The notes beneath the pieces were generated by a model. It saw only the letters and a list, made by a program, of their open reading frames with translations. It searched no databases and had not been told where the DNA came from. This document shows, piece after piece, positions 7,536 through 15,799 of a stretch of DNA of 42,356 nucleotides. This DNA is from CANDYO01 sp049653745 (GTDB lineage: Bacteria; Pseudomonadota; Alphaproteobacteria; Rickettsiales; CANDYO01). A program made the translations under genes and the position numbers. Position 1 is the first letter of the stretch. Every line of letters starts with the position of its first letter. The stretch covers positions 1-42,356 of the forward strand of contig JBASGW010000040.1 in assembly GCA_049653745.1 (NCBI GenBank), in the 5' to 3' direction.

Positions 7536-7978
7536 TTAAATGGATTTTGTTGCACCTATCTTCCATGAAACGCCAGATTGAACTATAAAACGCTTCCTAT
7601 TGAGATCATATTTAACATTATTAAACCCAAGCATATTGAGATTTAATGAACCATTATATAAAGCTTGTCCTCCTATCGAGTAACCACGCCCAGTTATAGT
7701 AATGTTTTTATGTATTTTTTTTTTGCAAGAAAAATAGAATCAATAATATTTTGCTCTGTTTTAATATTAACACTTTTATATAAAATAGCTGAATTACCAC
7801 CGACATCAGATATAACTAATTCTCGGTCCGTGTCGATTTCATTAGTTAATAAAACTACATTTTTAATGCCTTCTATATTAGATACCAATGCTTCTAATAT
7901 TGCTTCTTTGCTATTGGGATAAAATTTCTTAGAAATTAAAAGTTTATGAGCAATAAATTTTGGAAAAATAACGGATGA
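7536..7978 (-). pseudogene. Decayed N-terminal fragment of an FAD-binding (type 4) oxidoreductase
   Basis: Reading leftward from 7978, one frame gives a cytosolic-looking start and then the segment TEQNIIDSIFLAKKK, before it runs into a tract of ten A residues (7715-7724). The conserved continuation lies in another frame: ITITGRGYSIGGQALYNGSL, then RFIVQSGVSWK. That block resembles the FAD_binding_4 core of FAD-linked oxidases (family form ITIAGGRHSMGGQ, then VTVEAGIxW). The frame stops soon after, at 7536-7538, so most of the FAD domain and the whole substrate domain are missing. A typical protein would exceed 400 residues. The frame change at the A10 tract plus the missing 3' part make it a pseudogene. 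Slippage at the tract could restore the frame, but not the lost part. Confidence 0.75.
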
Positions 7979-8102
7979 TTAAAAGATAATATGGCTGTAG
8001 GAGTTGTAAAGGCTCTTTATTAAGATAAATAAATGATAAAAAAACTATTAAGGATAAAAAGCTATTTTAAAACTCTTATATTTCAAAATTATATATACTC
8101 CA

Positions 8103-8873
8103 CTAAAGCTTTACATCTTTTAAGTAATCTAATTCTGGATTCTCTTTAATTAATGAATTTAATTTCATCTCTATATCTTTTTCAAACTTTCTCGCATTAC
8201 TTAATGGCCGCTCTATAGTTTGATAACTTATCATTTCATATTTTTCATTGTTAGATAAACTTTGTATAATATCTTTGATATCTGGTAGAACTTCTTTGTT
8301 TAGAAGAGCGGTATGCAATTGTGCTATACGTTCTCTGTTGATTAGCTCAGCGCTTAAAATTCTAATTTTTAATGGAGTTTTAGATAAGAAAACCAAAAAT
8401 TTACGAAGATATAAAGGGTCTCCAGTAGCAATAAACGCGCTCCATAAAGAGTCTCCATTTATAGAAACATGTTTTAAATCTCCCTCATTATTTATATTTA
8501 GCTTAAGTTGTATGTTTTGTACCTCTTTTACAGTAAGATTTTGTTCTATATTTGAATTAATTATAACATTATGAGGAAGTTTTTTTAGAATTTTTTTTCC
8601 TTTCAAATTAACAAGGCCTTGAATTAATTGAGATTGAATTTTTACATCATAGATAGGTAAAGTATATATAATTTCTTTTACAAGATTTTGGTGGTTATTT
8701 AATCCCATTAGAATAAATATATTATTACATTTTTCACATAAATAAAGGTCTTTGTTTTTTGTTTTTATAACATCTATGAAATGAGTTACATTTGGTTGCT
8801 TATAAAACATAGGAGTCTCTGCAAAGCTGGCATTACTCAATAAAAGAATCCATAAAACTATTAGCCTGATCAT
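8103..8873 (-). CDS. Secreted protein of unknown function with a CxxC pair
   Basis: The 256-residue protein has a clear Sec signal peptide: Arg at 3, a hydrophobic core LIVLWILLL, and probable cleavage after Ala18 (SFA|ET). The mature part has a CEKC motif at residues 46-49 that could hold a metal or a disulphide, and a segment SLWSAFIATGDPLYLRKFL near residue 142. I recall a similar W-x-AF-x-ATGD pattern in uncharacterised gammaproteobacterial proteins, but cannot name a family. The rest is mostly helical and Lys/Ile/Asn-rich. It is likely periplasmic, or exported further. It stands alone, with the FAD-oxidase relic downstream and about 460 bases of gene-poor DNA upstream. Confidence 0.75.
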   Translation of the reverse strand: MIRLIVLWILLLSNASFAETPMFYKQPNVTHFIDVIKTKNKDLYLCEKCNNIFILMGLNNHQNLVKEIIYTLPIYDVKIQSQLIQGLVNLKGKKILKKLPHNVIINSNIEQNLTVKEVQNIQLKLNINNEGDLKHVSINGDSLWSAFIATGDPLYLRKFLVFLSKTPLKIRILSAELINRERIAQLHTALLNKEVLPDIKDIIQSLSNNEKYEMISYQTIERPLSNARKFEKDIEMKLNSLIKENPELDYLKDVKL

Positions 8874-9282
8874 CTTTATTTTTCACTTAAATAATTAATT
8901 ATTTTTTAAAAGTAATGCAACTCTTATAAATAGTAAAGAAAAATATTTCTAAGCTAAACCCTCAGGGCTTTCTGAAAGCTGTATAGCTTTATGATTTTGT
9001 TATATTTATAACTTATCCATTATGGCTTTAAATTCAGAAGAAAATTTATTAGGTATGAATTCATATATTTTATAAAGAGCTAAGTTATGAATAGCAAATG
9101 AAACGCTTTATTTATTATGTTCTTCTACCTAGGTCGGGGTAACCCTTTCTCTGGTACAAAAATTACTTCTTACGATAGTCTTATTGAATTTAAGAAAATA
9201 AGTGCTAGTTGCTTATGTATTATTTATTGTTAGTAGATTGATTTAATTACAGGAGGGAGGAGTATTAGAGAATTTTTATAAA
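8874..9282. other. Gene-poor stretch with a possible degraded coding remnant
   Basis: No convincing gene is present. On the minus strand, 9107 to 9007 reads without stops for about 33 codons, including LYKIYEFIPNKFSSEF and KAIMDKL before a stop. It looks protein-like but has no start codon, ribosome binding site or recognised family. A 37-codon plus-strand frame begins at 9118 and is equally anonymous. Small GC-containing hairpins occur near 8959-8995 (CCCTCAGGG, CTTTCTGAAAG, AAAGCTGTATAGCTTT). The stretch may be a dead gene in decay. Confidence 0.3.
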
Positions 9283-9320
9283 GATAATAGCACTCAGCTT
9301 TGAAGATGAGCGCTATTATC
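9283..9320 (-). terminator. Terminator hairpin of the rseP-bamA-skp operon
   Basis: GATAATAGC and GCTATTATC are perfect 9-base arms, and after one mismatch CTCA/TGAG extends the stem to about 13 pairs. It begins 15 bases beyond the skp stop on the minus strand, the right place for an operon terminator. The T run after it is short (CTTTAT), so it may instead stabilise the mRNA 3' end. Confidence 0.65.
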
Positions 9321-9335
9321 TAAATTAATTCCTTA

Positions 9336-9902
9336 TTATTTCTTCTTAGTATTTTCTTTAGCTGTATCTTCTGGAGTTTTTAAAGCTATGGTATCAACTT
9401 TTTTATCTATTCCAGCAATTACTTGGCTAGTAATATCAACTTTAGGGTTAGAATATATCACAATTTCTGCAGGGAAAATTTGTAGATAATTTCCTTCTTT
9501 TGCTAAGTCAGCAATAACACCTAATGCCACATTATTAAATTCATTCAAAGAGTTTTGTTGCATAACTTCAATGTTATTTGCTTCAGTTTGAATTTCTTTT
9601 TGTGAATCATTTACTTTGTTATTAAATTCAGTTTCTTTCTTAGTAAAAGCTTCTTTACTTAAAACATTCTTTTGTTTGTCTAAATCTTGTTTTTGATTAT
9701 AAAAATCTTTTTGTAATTTTGCGACTTTGTCTTTTAAGTCATTTTGTAATTTTGTAAGCTGAGTAGCAATTGATTTGCCTGCCTTAGTTTCCATTTTTAC
9801 TTTATCAACGTTAACAATAGCAATGCCATTATCAGAAGCAGCTAGCGCTACGTTACTTAATGATAATAGAGTAAATATTGTAATAATAGTTCTTTGAATC
9901 AT
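9336..9902 (-). CDS. skp: Periplasmic chaperone of the Skp/OmpH family
   Basis: Skp binds unfolded outer-membrane proteins in the periplasm and hands them to the BAM complex. The 188-residue protein has a signal peptide with cleavage after Ala21 (ALA|AS), the opening beta strand IAIVNVDKVKMET, and a long coiled coil rich in Lys, Gln and Asp (about residues 45-125) that forms the tentacles of the trimer. A final strand region and a Lys/Thr-rich tail follow. It lies 10 bases after bamA, the classic arrangement. In many proteobacteria lpxD, fabZ and lpxA come next; here the operon ends with a hairpin instead. Confidence 0.9.
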   Translation of the reverse strand: MIQRTIITIFTLLSLSNVALAASDNGIAIVNVDKVKMETKAGKSIATQLTKLQNDLKDKVAKLQKDFYNQKQDLDKQKNVLSKEAFTKKETEFNNKVNDSQKEIQTEANNIEVMQQNSLNEFNNVALGVIADLAKEGNYLQIFPAEIVIYSNPKVDITSQVIAGIDKKVDTIALKTPEDTAKENTKKK

Positions 9903-9912
9903 TTTTATCTCC

Positions 9913-12180
9913 TTAAAATTCTGTACTAAATACTATATCAAAGTGTTTCTCGCGATCGAAGAATGCTTTACTCATTGGGCGAGCATAATTAATTCTTACT
10001 GGACCCATTGGAGTTACTATACCTAAACCTGCTCCACACGAAGATCTAGTTTTTCTACTATCCCAGAATTCATCGCGTTGTGCAACATCTACTTTATATA
10101 AACTACCTGCATCAATAAAAACAGCGCCAAATAACCCTAGCTCTTTACCAAATCCTAAAGGAAATTTCACTTCACTGGTACCAGAGTAATAGGTATTACC
10201 ACCTAAGGGTGCTAAATCTTCTTTATCTCTAGGTCCTACCCCGCCATAATTGAATCCACGTAAGTTATTTCCACCTAAATTAAAGCGATTACCAATTTTG
10301 ACTTCTTTGCCATCCACTCCATAAATATCTCCGGCTTCAGCTGCAAGAATTAAAATTACGTCATCATTAATAATAGGATAATAATATTTAGATGAAACAG
10401 TATGTCTTACGAACTTAACTGTTCCTCCTAGACCTGCAAAATCCTGATTAACATTAACTATATATCCAGATATTGGATTAACCTTAGAATCGCGGCGATC
10501 ATATGACAAGCCATGTCCTATTAGTGATGTATAAGTGATTCCTTGTTGCTCTTTCATTATGTCTGAGTAAGTATCAGGAACATTACTAATTTTGGTTTTA
10601 GCAAAATTATAATAAATTTTGTGATGTAAATATTCGGTTATTTCATAACCAACTCCAAAACCAATGCCATTTGTTCGGCTATTATAATAGTTATGGTATT
10701 TTGAATTACGCTGTGAATCTTTATTAAATAACTGCACTGTGCCAGATAATGGTAAATCAAATAAATAAGGTTCAGTGAAAGCTATATCTCCATCAAAGCT
10801 ACTAGTTGATTTCATGAAAGATAAGCTTAAATCTTGGCCGTTACCAAGTAAGTTAGGTTCATTAAATCCTATTTTAGCAAGTGGCCCAGCGGTTGTAGAA
10901 AATCCTCCAGCTAAGTTAACGCTAGCTGTTGCTTTTTCTTGAACTTTTAATCTAAGATCAACTTTATCTGGTTGGTTAGTTCGGACCGTTTCAATATTAG
11001 TTCTCTCAAAATAATCTAAATTATTTATTCTTTGATCAGATCTAGTTATTTTGGTTGCATTATAAGGATCTCCCTCTGCTAAACGAAATTCTCTGCGAAT
11101 AACTTTATCAGAAGTTCTTACATTCCCTTCTATATCAATTTTATCAATATATACTCTTCTGCTCTCACCAATATAATAAGTAAGATCAACTAATTTTTTC
11201 TCTTTATTCAATTCAACTTGTGGATCAACATCAACAAACGCATATCCCTGGTCATTTATTCTTTTAATGATAGCATCTACCGATTTTTCTATTTCCTTGA
11301 TGTCATATACATCTTTTTCTTTAGTAATTATTTCAGATTTTAGATCCTCTATTTTAATAGATTTATCTTTAAGTTCTGATTTTATATTTACTTCTCCGAT
11401 ATGATATTTAGCACCTTCGTCTAAAGTAATTGTAATATAAAATTTTTCTTTTCTTGAAGATACGTTAGTTATTATTGAGATAATTTTAAAATCAGCATAG
11501 CCTCTAGATTGATAAAATCTAGTTAGTAATTCTCTGTCATATTCAATTCTAGTAGGATTAAATTTGTCACTACTAGATAAAAAATAATACCAATGTGTTT
11601 CTTTGCTTGATAACTCAGAAGCTAGGCGTGAATCACTAAATGCATTATTGCCAATAAATTTAATTTTGCCTATTTTAGCAACTGGTCCTTCTTCTATTTT
11701 ATAAATTAAGTTTACTCTATTTTGTGGTAATACAATAATTTGGGGGGTCACTTTTGCTGAGAATCTTCCATTTTTGTTATATATATCGATGATGCGATTT
11801 ACATCTTCTTGAACTTTAGCTTTTGTGTAAATAGCTCTTGGTTTTAATGACACTTCGGCTTCTAGATCTTTAGTTTTTACTTTTGAATTCCCTTCAAAAA
11901 CAACTAAATTAATTTTAGGATTCTCGATTACTTTAATATAAAGTATATTGTTTTTTATACTTAAATTAACTTTTTGGAAAAGATTGCTAGCATATAATTT
12001 TTTTAGAGAGCTATCAATATTATCATTATTAAAAGCTAACCCAGGGGTAATATCGGTATAAGATTTGATTGTGCTTTCTTCAACTCTTTCGTTACCTTGG
12101 ATTACAATGTTACTGACAGTTTCTCCGTAAGCAAGTATTGAGTGGAAAAATAAAACAATAAAAATAAAATACTTAAACAT
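9913..12180 (-). CDS. bamA: Outer-membrane protein assembly factor BamA (Omp85)
   Basis: BamA is the central pore of the BAM complex, which folds and inserts beta-barrel proteins into the outer membrane. The 755-residue protein has a signal peptide (cleavage near AYG|ET, residue 19-20) and five POTRA domains, each starting with an I-x-G-N type strand: IVIQGNERV, VVFEGNSKV, IKFIGNNAF, the strand near residue 258, and IDIEGNVRT. A 16-strand barrel begins at about residue 420. The conserved loop-6 region reads NLRGFNYGGVGPRD (VRGF/Y-type motif) and the chain ends FDIVFSTEF, with the expected C-terminal Phe. It lies 9 bases after rseP and 10 before skp. Secure. Confidence 0.97.
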   Translation of the reverse strand: MFKYFIFIVLFFHSILAYGETVSNIVIQGNERVEESTIKSYTDITPGLAFNNDNIDSSLKKLYASNLFQKVNLSIKNNILYIKVIENPKINLVVFEGNSKVKTKDLEAEVSLKPRAIYTKAKVQEDVNRIIDIYNKNGRFSAKVTPQIIVLPQNRVNLIYKIEEGPVAKIGKIKFIGNNAFSDSRLASELSSKETHWYYFLSSSDKFNPTRIEYDRELLTRFYQSRGYADFKIISIITNVSSRKEKFYITITLDEGAKYHIGEVNIKSELKDKSIKIEDLKSEIITKEKDVYDIKEIEKSVDAIIKRINDQGYAFVDVDPQVELNKEKKLVDLTYYIGESRRVYIDKIDIEGNVRTSDKVIRREFRLAEGDPYNATKITRSDQRINNLDYFERTNIETVRTNQPDKVDLRLKVQEKATASVNLAGGFSTTAGPLAKIGFNEPNLLGNGQDLSLSFMKSTSSFDGDIAFTEPYLFDLPLSGTVQLFNKDSQRNSKYHNYYNSRTNGIGFGVGYEITEYLHHKIYYNFAKTKISNVPDTYSDIMKEQQGITYTSLIGHGLSYDRRDSKVNPISGYIVNVNQDFAGLGGTVKFVRHTVSSKYYYPIINDDVILILAAEAGDIYGVDGKEVKIGNRFNLGGNNLRGFNYGGVGPRDKEDLAPLGGNTYYSGTSEVKFPLGFGKELGLFGAVFIDAGSLYKVDVAQRDEFWDSRKTRSSCGAGLGIVTPMGPVRINYARPMSKAFFDREKHFDIVFSTEF

Positions 12181-12189
12181 CTCTAAACC

Positions 12190-13296
12190 TTATTTTTTAA
12201 ATATCAAGTTGGTTATATCCTGGAATGTAACAAATATAGTTAACATTATTAATAGAAATAATCCTAATTGGAAACCATAATTTTGTATTTTTGCAGCTAT
12301 TTTCTTTCCGGCTATTCCTTCAATAAGAAAAAGTAACAAATGTCCTCCATCAAGTACGGGTATGGGAAGCAAATTCATTAATCCAAGATTTAAAGAAAGT
12401 ATAGCAATAAATCCAAGTAAAGCAACAATACCTGCTTCAGCAGTTTTTGAGGAATATTGTGCAATTTTAATGGGCCCACCTAATTCATCAGTGCTTCTTT
12501 TTCCAGAAACTATCTGTCCAAGGGCAGTTAATGAGCTGGTTGTTAATTTGTAACATTCTTTTATTGCTAATATAATGGATGACAAAATATTTTGTTTTTT
12601 GAATATAAGTTCGCTGCTACCAATTCCTATTTTATAACTATTGATGGTGTTGCCTAGTATATCTTTTTCAATTAATTTTTCAGGAGTTACGTTCTTCTCT
12701 TCGTTATCATTTATTTTAACTTTTATGGTTTCTCCTAAGTTTAGAGACATGATGTCTCTAATGTCATTGAAATCTTTAATGGTTTTGCCGTTGATCTCAT
12801 TAACTGCATCACCAATTTTAATTCCTGCCTTACTAGCTGGAGAATTTTCCATAACATTAGTAATTATATTGGTGGATTGAGGATAGCCATGAATGAAAAA
12901 AAATAATGTAAATATAAGAGCCGAGAATAAATAGTTAGAGGCTGGCCCTGCTACAACAATTGCTGATTTTTGAAGTAATGATTTACATTGAAAAGTTTGT
13001 TCTTTTTCAACTGCTGTAAGGCCTTCGATAAAGCTTTGATCGTTATAGCTAGCAGAGTTTTTATCGCCAAACATTTTTATATATCCACCTAAAGGTATCA
13101 GGCAGAATTTCCAGCGAGTACCATGTCTATCGTTAAAGCCAAAAAGTTCTTTACCAAAGCCAATAGAAAATATATCTACTTTAACTCCGCAGCGTCTTGC
13201 AACCCAGAAATGTCCAAATTCATGAACAAATACCACAATAGTTAATACAAAAAGAAATGGTAAAATATTATGGGTTAGAAATAGTAACATTTCCAT
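12190..13296 (-). CDS. rseP: RIP metalloprotease RseP (site-2 protease)
   Basis: RseP cleaves transmembrane segments, classically anti-sigma factor RseA in the envelope stress pathway, and also clears remnant signal peptides. The 368-residue protein has the zinc site HEFGH at residues 25-29 inside the first membrane helix, a PDZ domain around residues 125-205 (NSPASKAGIKIGDAVNEING), and the third zinc-ligand motif NLLPIPVLDGGHL near residue 310, followed by membrane helices. Family members are about 350-450 residues; this one has a single PDZ rather than E. coli's two, as is common in alphaproteobacteria. It leads the bamA-skp operon. The target protein is not identifiable here. Confidence 0.95.
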   Translation of the reverse strand: MEMLLFLTHNILPFLFVLTIVVFVHEFGHFWVARRCGVKVDIFSIGFGKELFGFNDRHGTRWKFCLIPLGGYIKMFGDKNSASYNDQSFIEGLTAVEKEQTFQCKSLLQKSAIVVAGPASNYLFSALIFTLFFFIHGYPQSTNIITNVMENSPASKAGIKIGDAVNEINGKTIKDFNDIRDIMSLNLGETIKVKINDNEEKNVTPEKLIEKDILGNTINSYKIGIGSSELIFKKQNILSSIILAIKECYKLTTSSLTALGQIVSGKRSTDELGGPIKIAQYSSKTAEAGIVALLGFIAILSLNLGLMNLLPIPVLDGGHLLLFLIEGIAGKKIAAKIQNYGFQLGLFLLIMLTIFVTFQDITNLIFKK

Positions 13297-13453
13297 GCTG
13301 AACCTTTATAATAATATCAAAGATATATTGTTGCTTATTTTACAATCAACACTACATATAAACAACATATCTTACAATAATAAAATAGCATTTGCTTCAA
13401 TGATAAGATTTGCCATAAAAGCTTTTATATATAAGCAGTAATCATAAATCAAC

Positions 13454-13882
13454 TTACCAATCTATTGTAGATGCTTCACTTACAAGGTCGCCTATAATTG
13501 TGGGTTCTTCGTTGATAACTTTAACCACTTGGTAAGATATTATATTTATATTATCGTAGACTGTGCCAGTAATCTCAGCTTGTGGATTTTCGTTTTGTGT
13601 TTGTAGTAATTCATCAATAAAATTTTGATAAATGCTATAAGCATAATGATTAGGAGTTAAGGGGGTAATTGTTACAAGAGTTTTTGAAGGAAGATTGGTT
13701 TTAATTATTTGAGTAACCATAGTTGCGTATGGTTTAAAAGAATCTTCATCAATAAAGGCAACTTGTTTAATTTTATTGACTTGGTATTTTATAGAAGTAG
13801 ATAATAATTTATATGTACATAAAGCAACGTTCTTTAGAGAAGTTTTTTGTGATATTTTATTCAAGTAAAAACTAATTATCAT
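13454..13882 (-). CDS. Orphan protein of unknown function
   Basis: I do not recognise this 142-residue protein. The first 35 residues are mixed hydrophobic and basic without a proper signal peptide. The remainder alternates strands and helices (ATMVTQIIKTNLPSKTLVTI, then EITGTVYDNINIISYQVVKV), suggesting a small alpha/beta domain. It ends with an acidic STIDW tail. It lies between rseP and tRNA-Gln, with gaps of about 157 and 160 bases, so it is probably its own transcription unit. Codon use looks like that of its neighbours. No evidence supports any function. Confidence 0.6.
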   Translation of the reverse strand: MIISFYLNKISQKTSLKNVALCTYKLLSTSIKYQVNKIKQVAFIDEDSFKPYATMVTQIIKTNLPSKTLVTITPLTPNHYAYSIYQNFIDELLQTQNENPQAEITGTVYDNINIISYQVVKVINEEPTIIGDLVSEASTIDW

Positions 13883-14000
13883 GTTTGTCCTAGTTTTTAA
13901 AAATTAAAGAGTCGGGTATGCAACTAGTGTAATCATTTATCAGGAAAACTTAAGTCATTTCTTAATGTTATCTAAGCCAATATTATTTTTATAAAACTTA

Positions 14001-14028
14001 TTGAACAATAATAAAATTATGCTATTAT
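14001..14028 (+). promoter_or_regulatory. Sigma70-type promoter for tRNA-Gln
   Basis: TTGAAC (14001-14006) and TATTAT (14023-14028) are spaced by 16 bases. The predicted start near 14035 is about 8 bases before the tRNA. Good match in sequence and position. Confidence 0.6.
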
Positions 14029-14042
14029 ACGATTCTCATTAA

Positions 14043-14117
14043 TGGGGCGTCGCCAAGTGGTAAGGCAACGGTTTTTGATACCGTCATACGGAGGTTCGAA
14101 TCCTCCCGCCCCAGCCA
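14043..14117 (+). tRNA. tRNA-Gln, anticodon TTG
   Basis: The 75-base cloverleaf has acceptor stem TGGGGCG/CGCCCCA, D stem GCC/GGC, anticodon stem ACGGT/ACCGT with loop TTTTGAT, and T stem GGAGG/CCTCC with loop TTCGAAT. The anticodon TTG reads CAA (Gln). CCA is encoded. The weak first pair (T-A) is typical of tRNA-Gln. The convergent GGDEF gene ends only 3 bases beyond it. Confidence 0.95.
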
Positions 14118-14120
14118 AGT

Positions 14121-14924
14121 TTATCCAACTATAACTTTATTTTTCCCATTTTGCTTAGCTAAGTATAAAGCTTGATCGGCAGTATGAATGATTTTCTCTA
14201 CAGAGCTATTACTAATATTATCAGCAATTCCAATACTAATGGTTATTTTAATAAGTTGTTGATTAAATTTATTTTCAAATGTTTCTTGTTCAATTTCTTT
14301 TTTAATTCTTTCGGCCACTAAAGTAGAGATGTTAATATCTATGGGTAGCATAATAATAAACTCATCACCACCAAATCTAGCGAGAATATCTCCGCGTCTG
14401 ATAGTTTGTTTTAATAAAATGCCGAGTTCTTTCAAAATATCATCGCCCACTAAATGTCCATGAAGATCGTTAATATTTTTGAAATTATCGATATCAATCA
14501 TCATAATTGAATAATTACTTAGTGAACCATGCAGTAGCATTAGTTGGTAAAATTCATTTTTATTGAAGATATCTTTATTTTTATTCAAAAATTTATTTGA
14601 GTTGAGTAATGCTGAGGTCCTAAATAACAGCTCTTCTGAGTTTGAGGGCCATATGATATAATCACTTCTACCATAATCTAAGATATTATTTATAATATCT
14701 TGGTCATTTATGCTTATAATAATGAGTATAGGAATATGTGTTTGTAAAAATATTTCTCTAAAATTCTGTAGAGATTCTATTTTTTGATTTGAAAGATTTA
14801 TAATAATCAGATCAGTATCTTTATTTTTGTCTAAAATAACTTCGTAATTTTTAGTTAATATTTTAGAAAGCTCAAGTGTATCATTAATAATTAAAACCTT
14901 AGGTTTATTTATCATGTGACCCAA
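14121..14924 (-). CDS. Diguanylate cyclase with a degenerate receiver domain
   Basis: The C-terminal GGDEF domain (about residues 120-267) should make cyclic di-GMP from two GTP. The active-site motif RFGGDEF (GGDEF at 185-189) is intact, and R176-R177-G178-D179 lies exactly five residues before it, matching the RxxD inhibitory product-binding site. The N-terminal 110 residues follow a receiver-domain pattern but look inactive for phosphorylation. Asn43 (DLIIINL) sits where the phospho-acceptor Asp is expected, and the conserved Lys before Pro93 is missing (IIWPS). PleD-like proteins of other alphaproteobacteria have two receivers. The gene starts inside murB (20-base overlap) and so belongs to the murC-murB operon. 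Confidence 0.9.
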   Translation of the reverse strand: MGHMINKPKVLIINDTLELSKILTKNYEVILDKNKDTDLIIINLSNQKIESLQNFREIFLQTHIPILIIISINDQDIINNILDYGRSDYIIWPSNSEELLFRTSALLNSNKFLNKNKDIFNKNEFYQLMLLHGSLSNYSIMMIDIDNFKNINDLHGHLVGDDILKELGILLKQTIRRGDILARFGGDEFIIMLPIDINISTLVAERIKKEIEQETFENKFNQQLIKITISIGIADNISNSSVEKIIHTADQALYLAKQNGKNKVIVG

Positions 14925-15798
14925 TAATTTTAATTTCCCATTCTAGCATGATTCCTGAATTATTAAAAACAGCTTTACGAACTTGTTCGCCTAGCTGCTC
15001 AATTTCAGAGGCGGTTGCTGATCCTTGGTTAATTAAAAAATTACAATGTTTTTCAGACATGATAGCATCTCCAACCCTTAATCCGCGGCATCCAGCTTGA
15101 TCAATTAACTGCCACGCCTTATGTCCTTGAGGGTTTTTAAAGGTGCTACCACCAGTTTTATTTCTAATAGGCTGTGATTGTTCTCTTTGCTGTTGAATGT
15201 CTTCCATTCTTTTTGCAATTAAATTTTTATCGCCCGCTTTGATTTTAAAATATGCTTTAGTAAAAATTAAATTTTTATTTAGATTGCTGCTACGGTATTG
15301 GAACCCGCAATCTTCTTGCTTGATAGTAATTAAATTACCATGTTCATCTAATGCCTCTAGCTTAATTAGATGATTAGATATTTCTTGTCCATATGCTCCA
15401 GCATTCATCGCTAAGGCCCCACCAATTACTCCTGGAATTCCACTTAAGAATTCTAAACCTTCAAGAGAATTATCTAAGCAATAATTACTTACATTTAAAT
15501 CTAATGCACCAGCTCCTGCGGTTAGATAATTTTCATTATGAGTGATTTCAGTAAATTCTTTACCTAAGCGAATTACTACTCCTTTTACACCACCATCTCT
15601 AACCAATATATTAGAGCCTACTCCTAAAACTAGGTAAGGTATATTAGGTGATTTTGTTTTTAAAAAATAAGATAAATCTTCTATATCTGCTGGCTTAAAT
15701 AGAATTTGGGCGCAGCCACCCACTCCAAACCAAGTAACTTTAGAGAGAAGAAAATTTTCGCGATAACTTCCTCTAACTTTTGGTAAATTATTAATCAT
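14905..15798 (-). CDS. murB: UDP-N-acetylenolpyruvoylglucosamine reductase
   Basis: MurB reduces UDP-GlcNAc-enolpyruvate to UDP-MurNAc with FAD and NADPH, the second committed step of peptidoglycan synthesis. The 297-residue protein has the FAD-binding motifs VLGVGSNILVRDGGVKG (near 57) and LSGIPGVIGGALAMNAGAYG (near 118), the YRSSN segment, the catalytic-serine motif GGSTFKNP (near 217) and the C-terminal Glu in MLEWEIKI. It begins one base after murC ends. In Rickettsia ddl and fts genes follow; here a GGDEF gene follows. Identification is secure. Confidence 0.96.
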   Translation of the reverse strand: MINNLPKVRGSYRENFLLSKVTWFGVGGCAQILFKPADIEDLSYFLKTKSPNIPYLVLGVGSNILVRDGGVKGVVIRLGKEFTEITHNENYLTAGAGALDLNVSNYCLDNSLEGLEFLSGIPGVIGGALAMNAGAYGQEISNHLIKLEALDEHGNLITIKQEDCGFQYRSSNLNKNLIFTKAYFKIKAGDKNLIAKRMEDIQQQREQSQPIRNKTGGSTFKNPQGHKAWQLIDQAGCRGLRVGDAIMSEKHCNFLINQGSATASEIEQLGEQVRKAVFNNSGIMLEWEIKIIGSHDK

Positions 15799-15799
15799 A

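Noticed and set aside
7694..7888. A 64-codon minus-strand frame as a stand-alone small gene
   Set aside because: It begins at an arbitrary TTG and the frame is open well upstream; its end is caused by the A10 frameshift. It is part of the pseudogene.
7665..7922. An 85-codon plus-strand open frame
   Set aside because: It is antisense to the FAD-oxidase relic, whose minus-strand reading gives recognisable family motifs.
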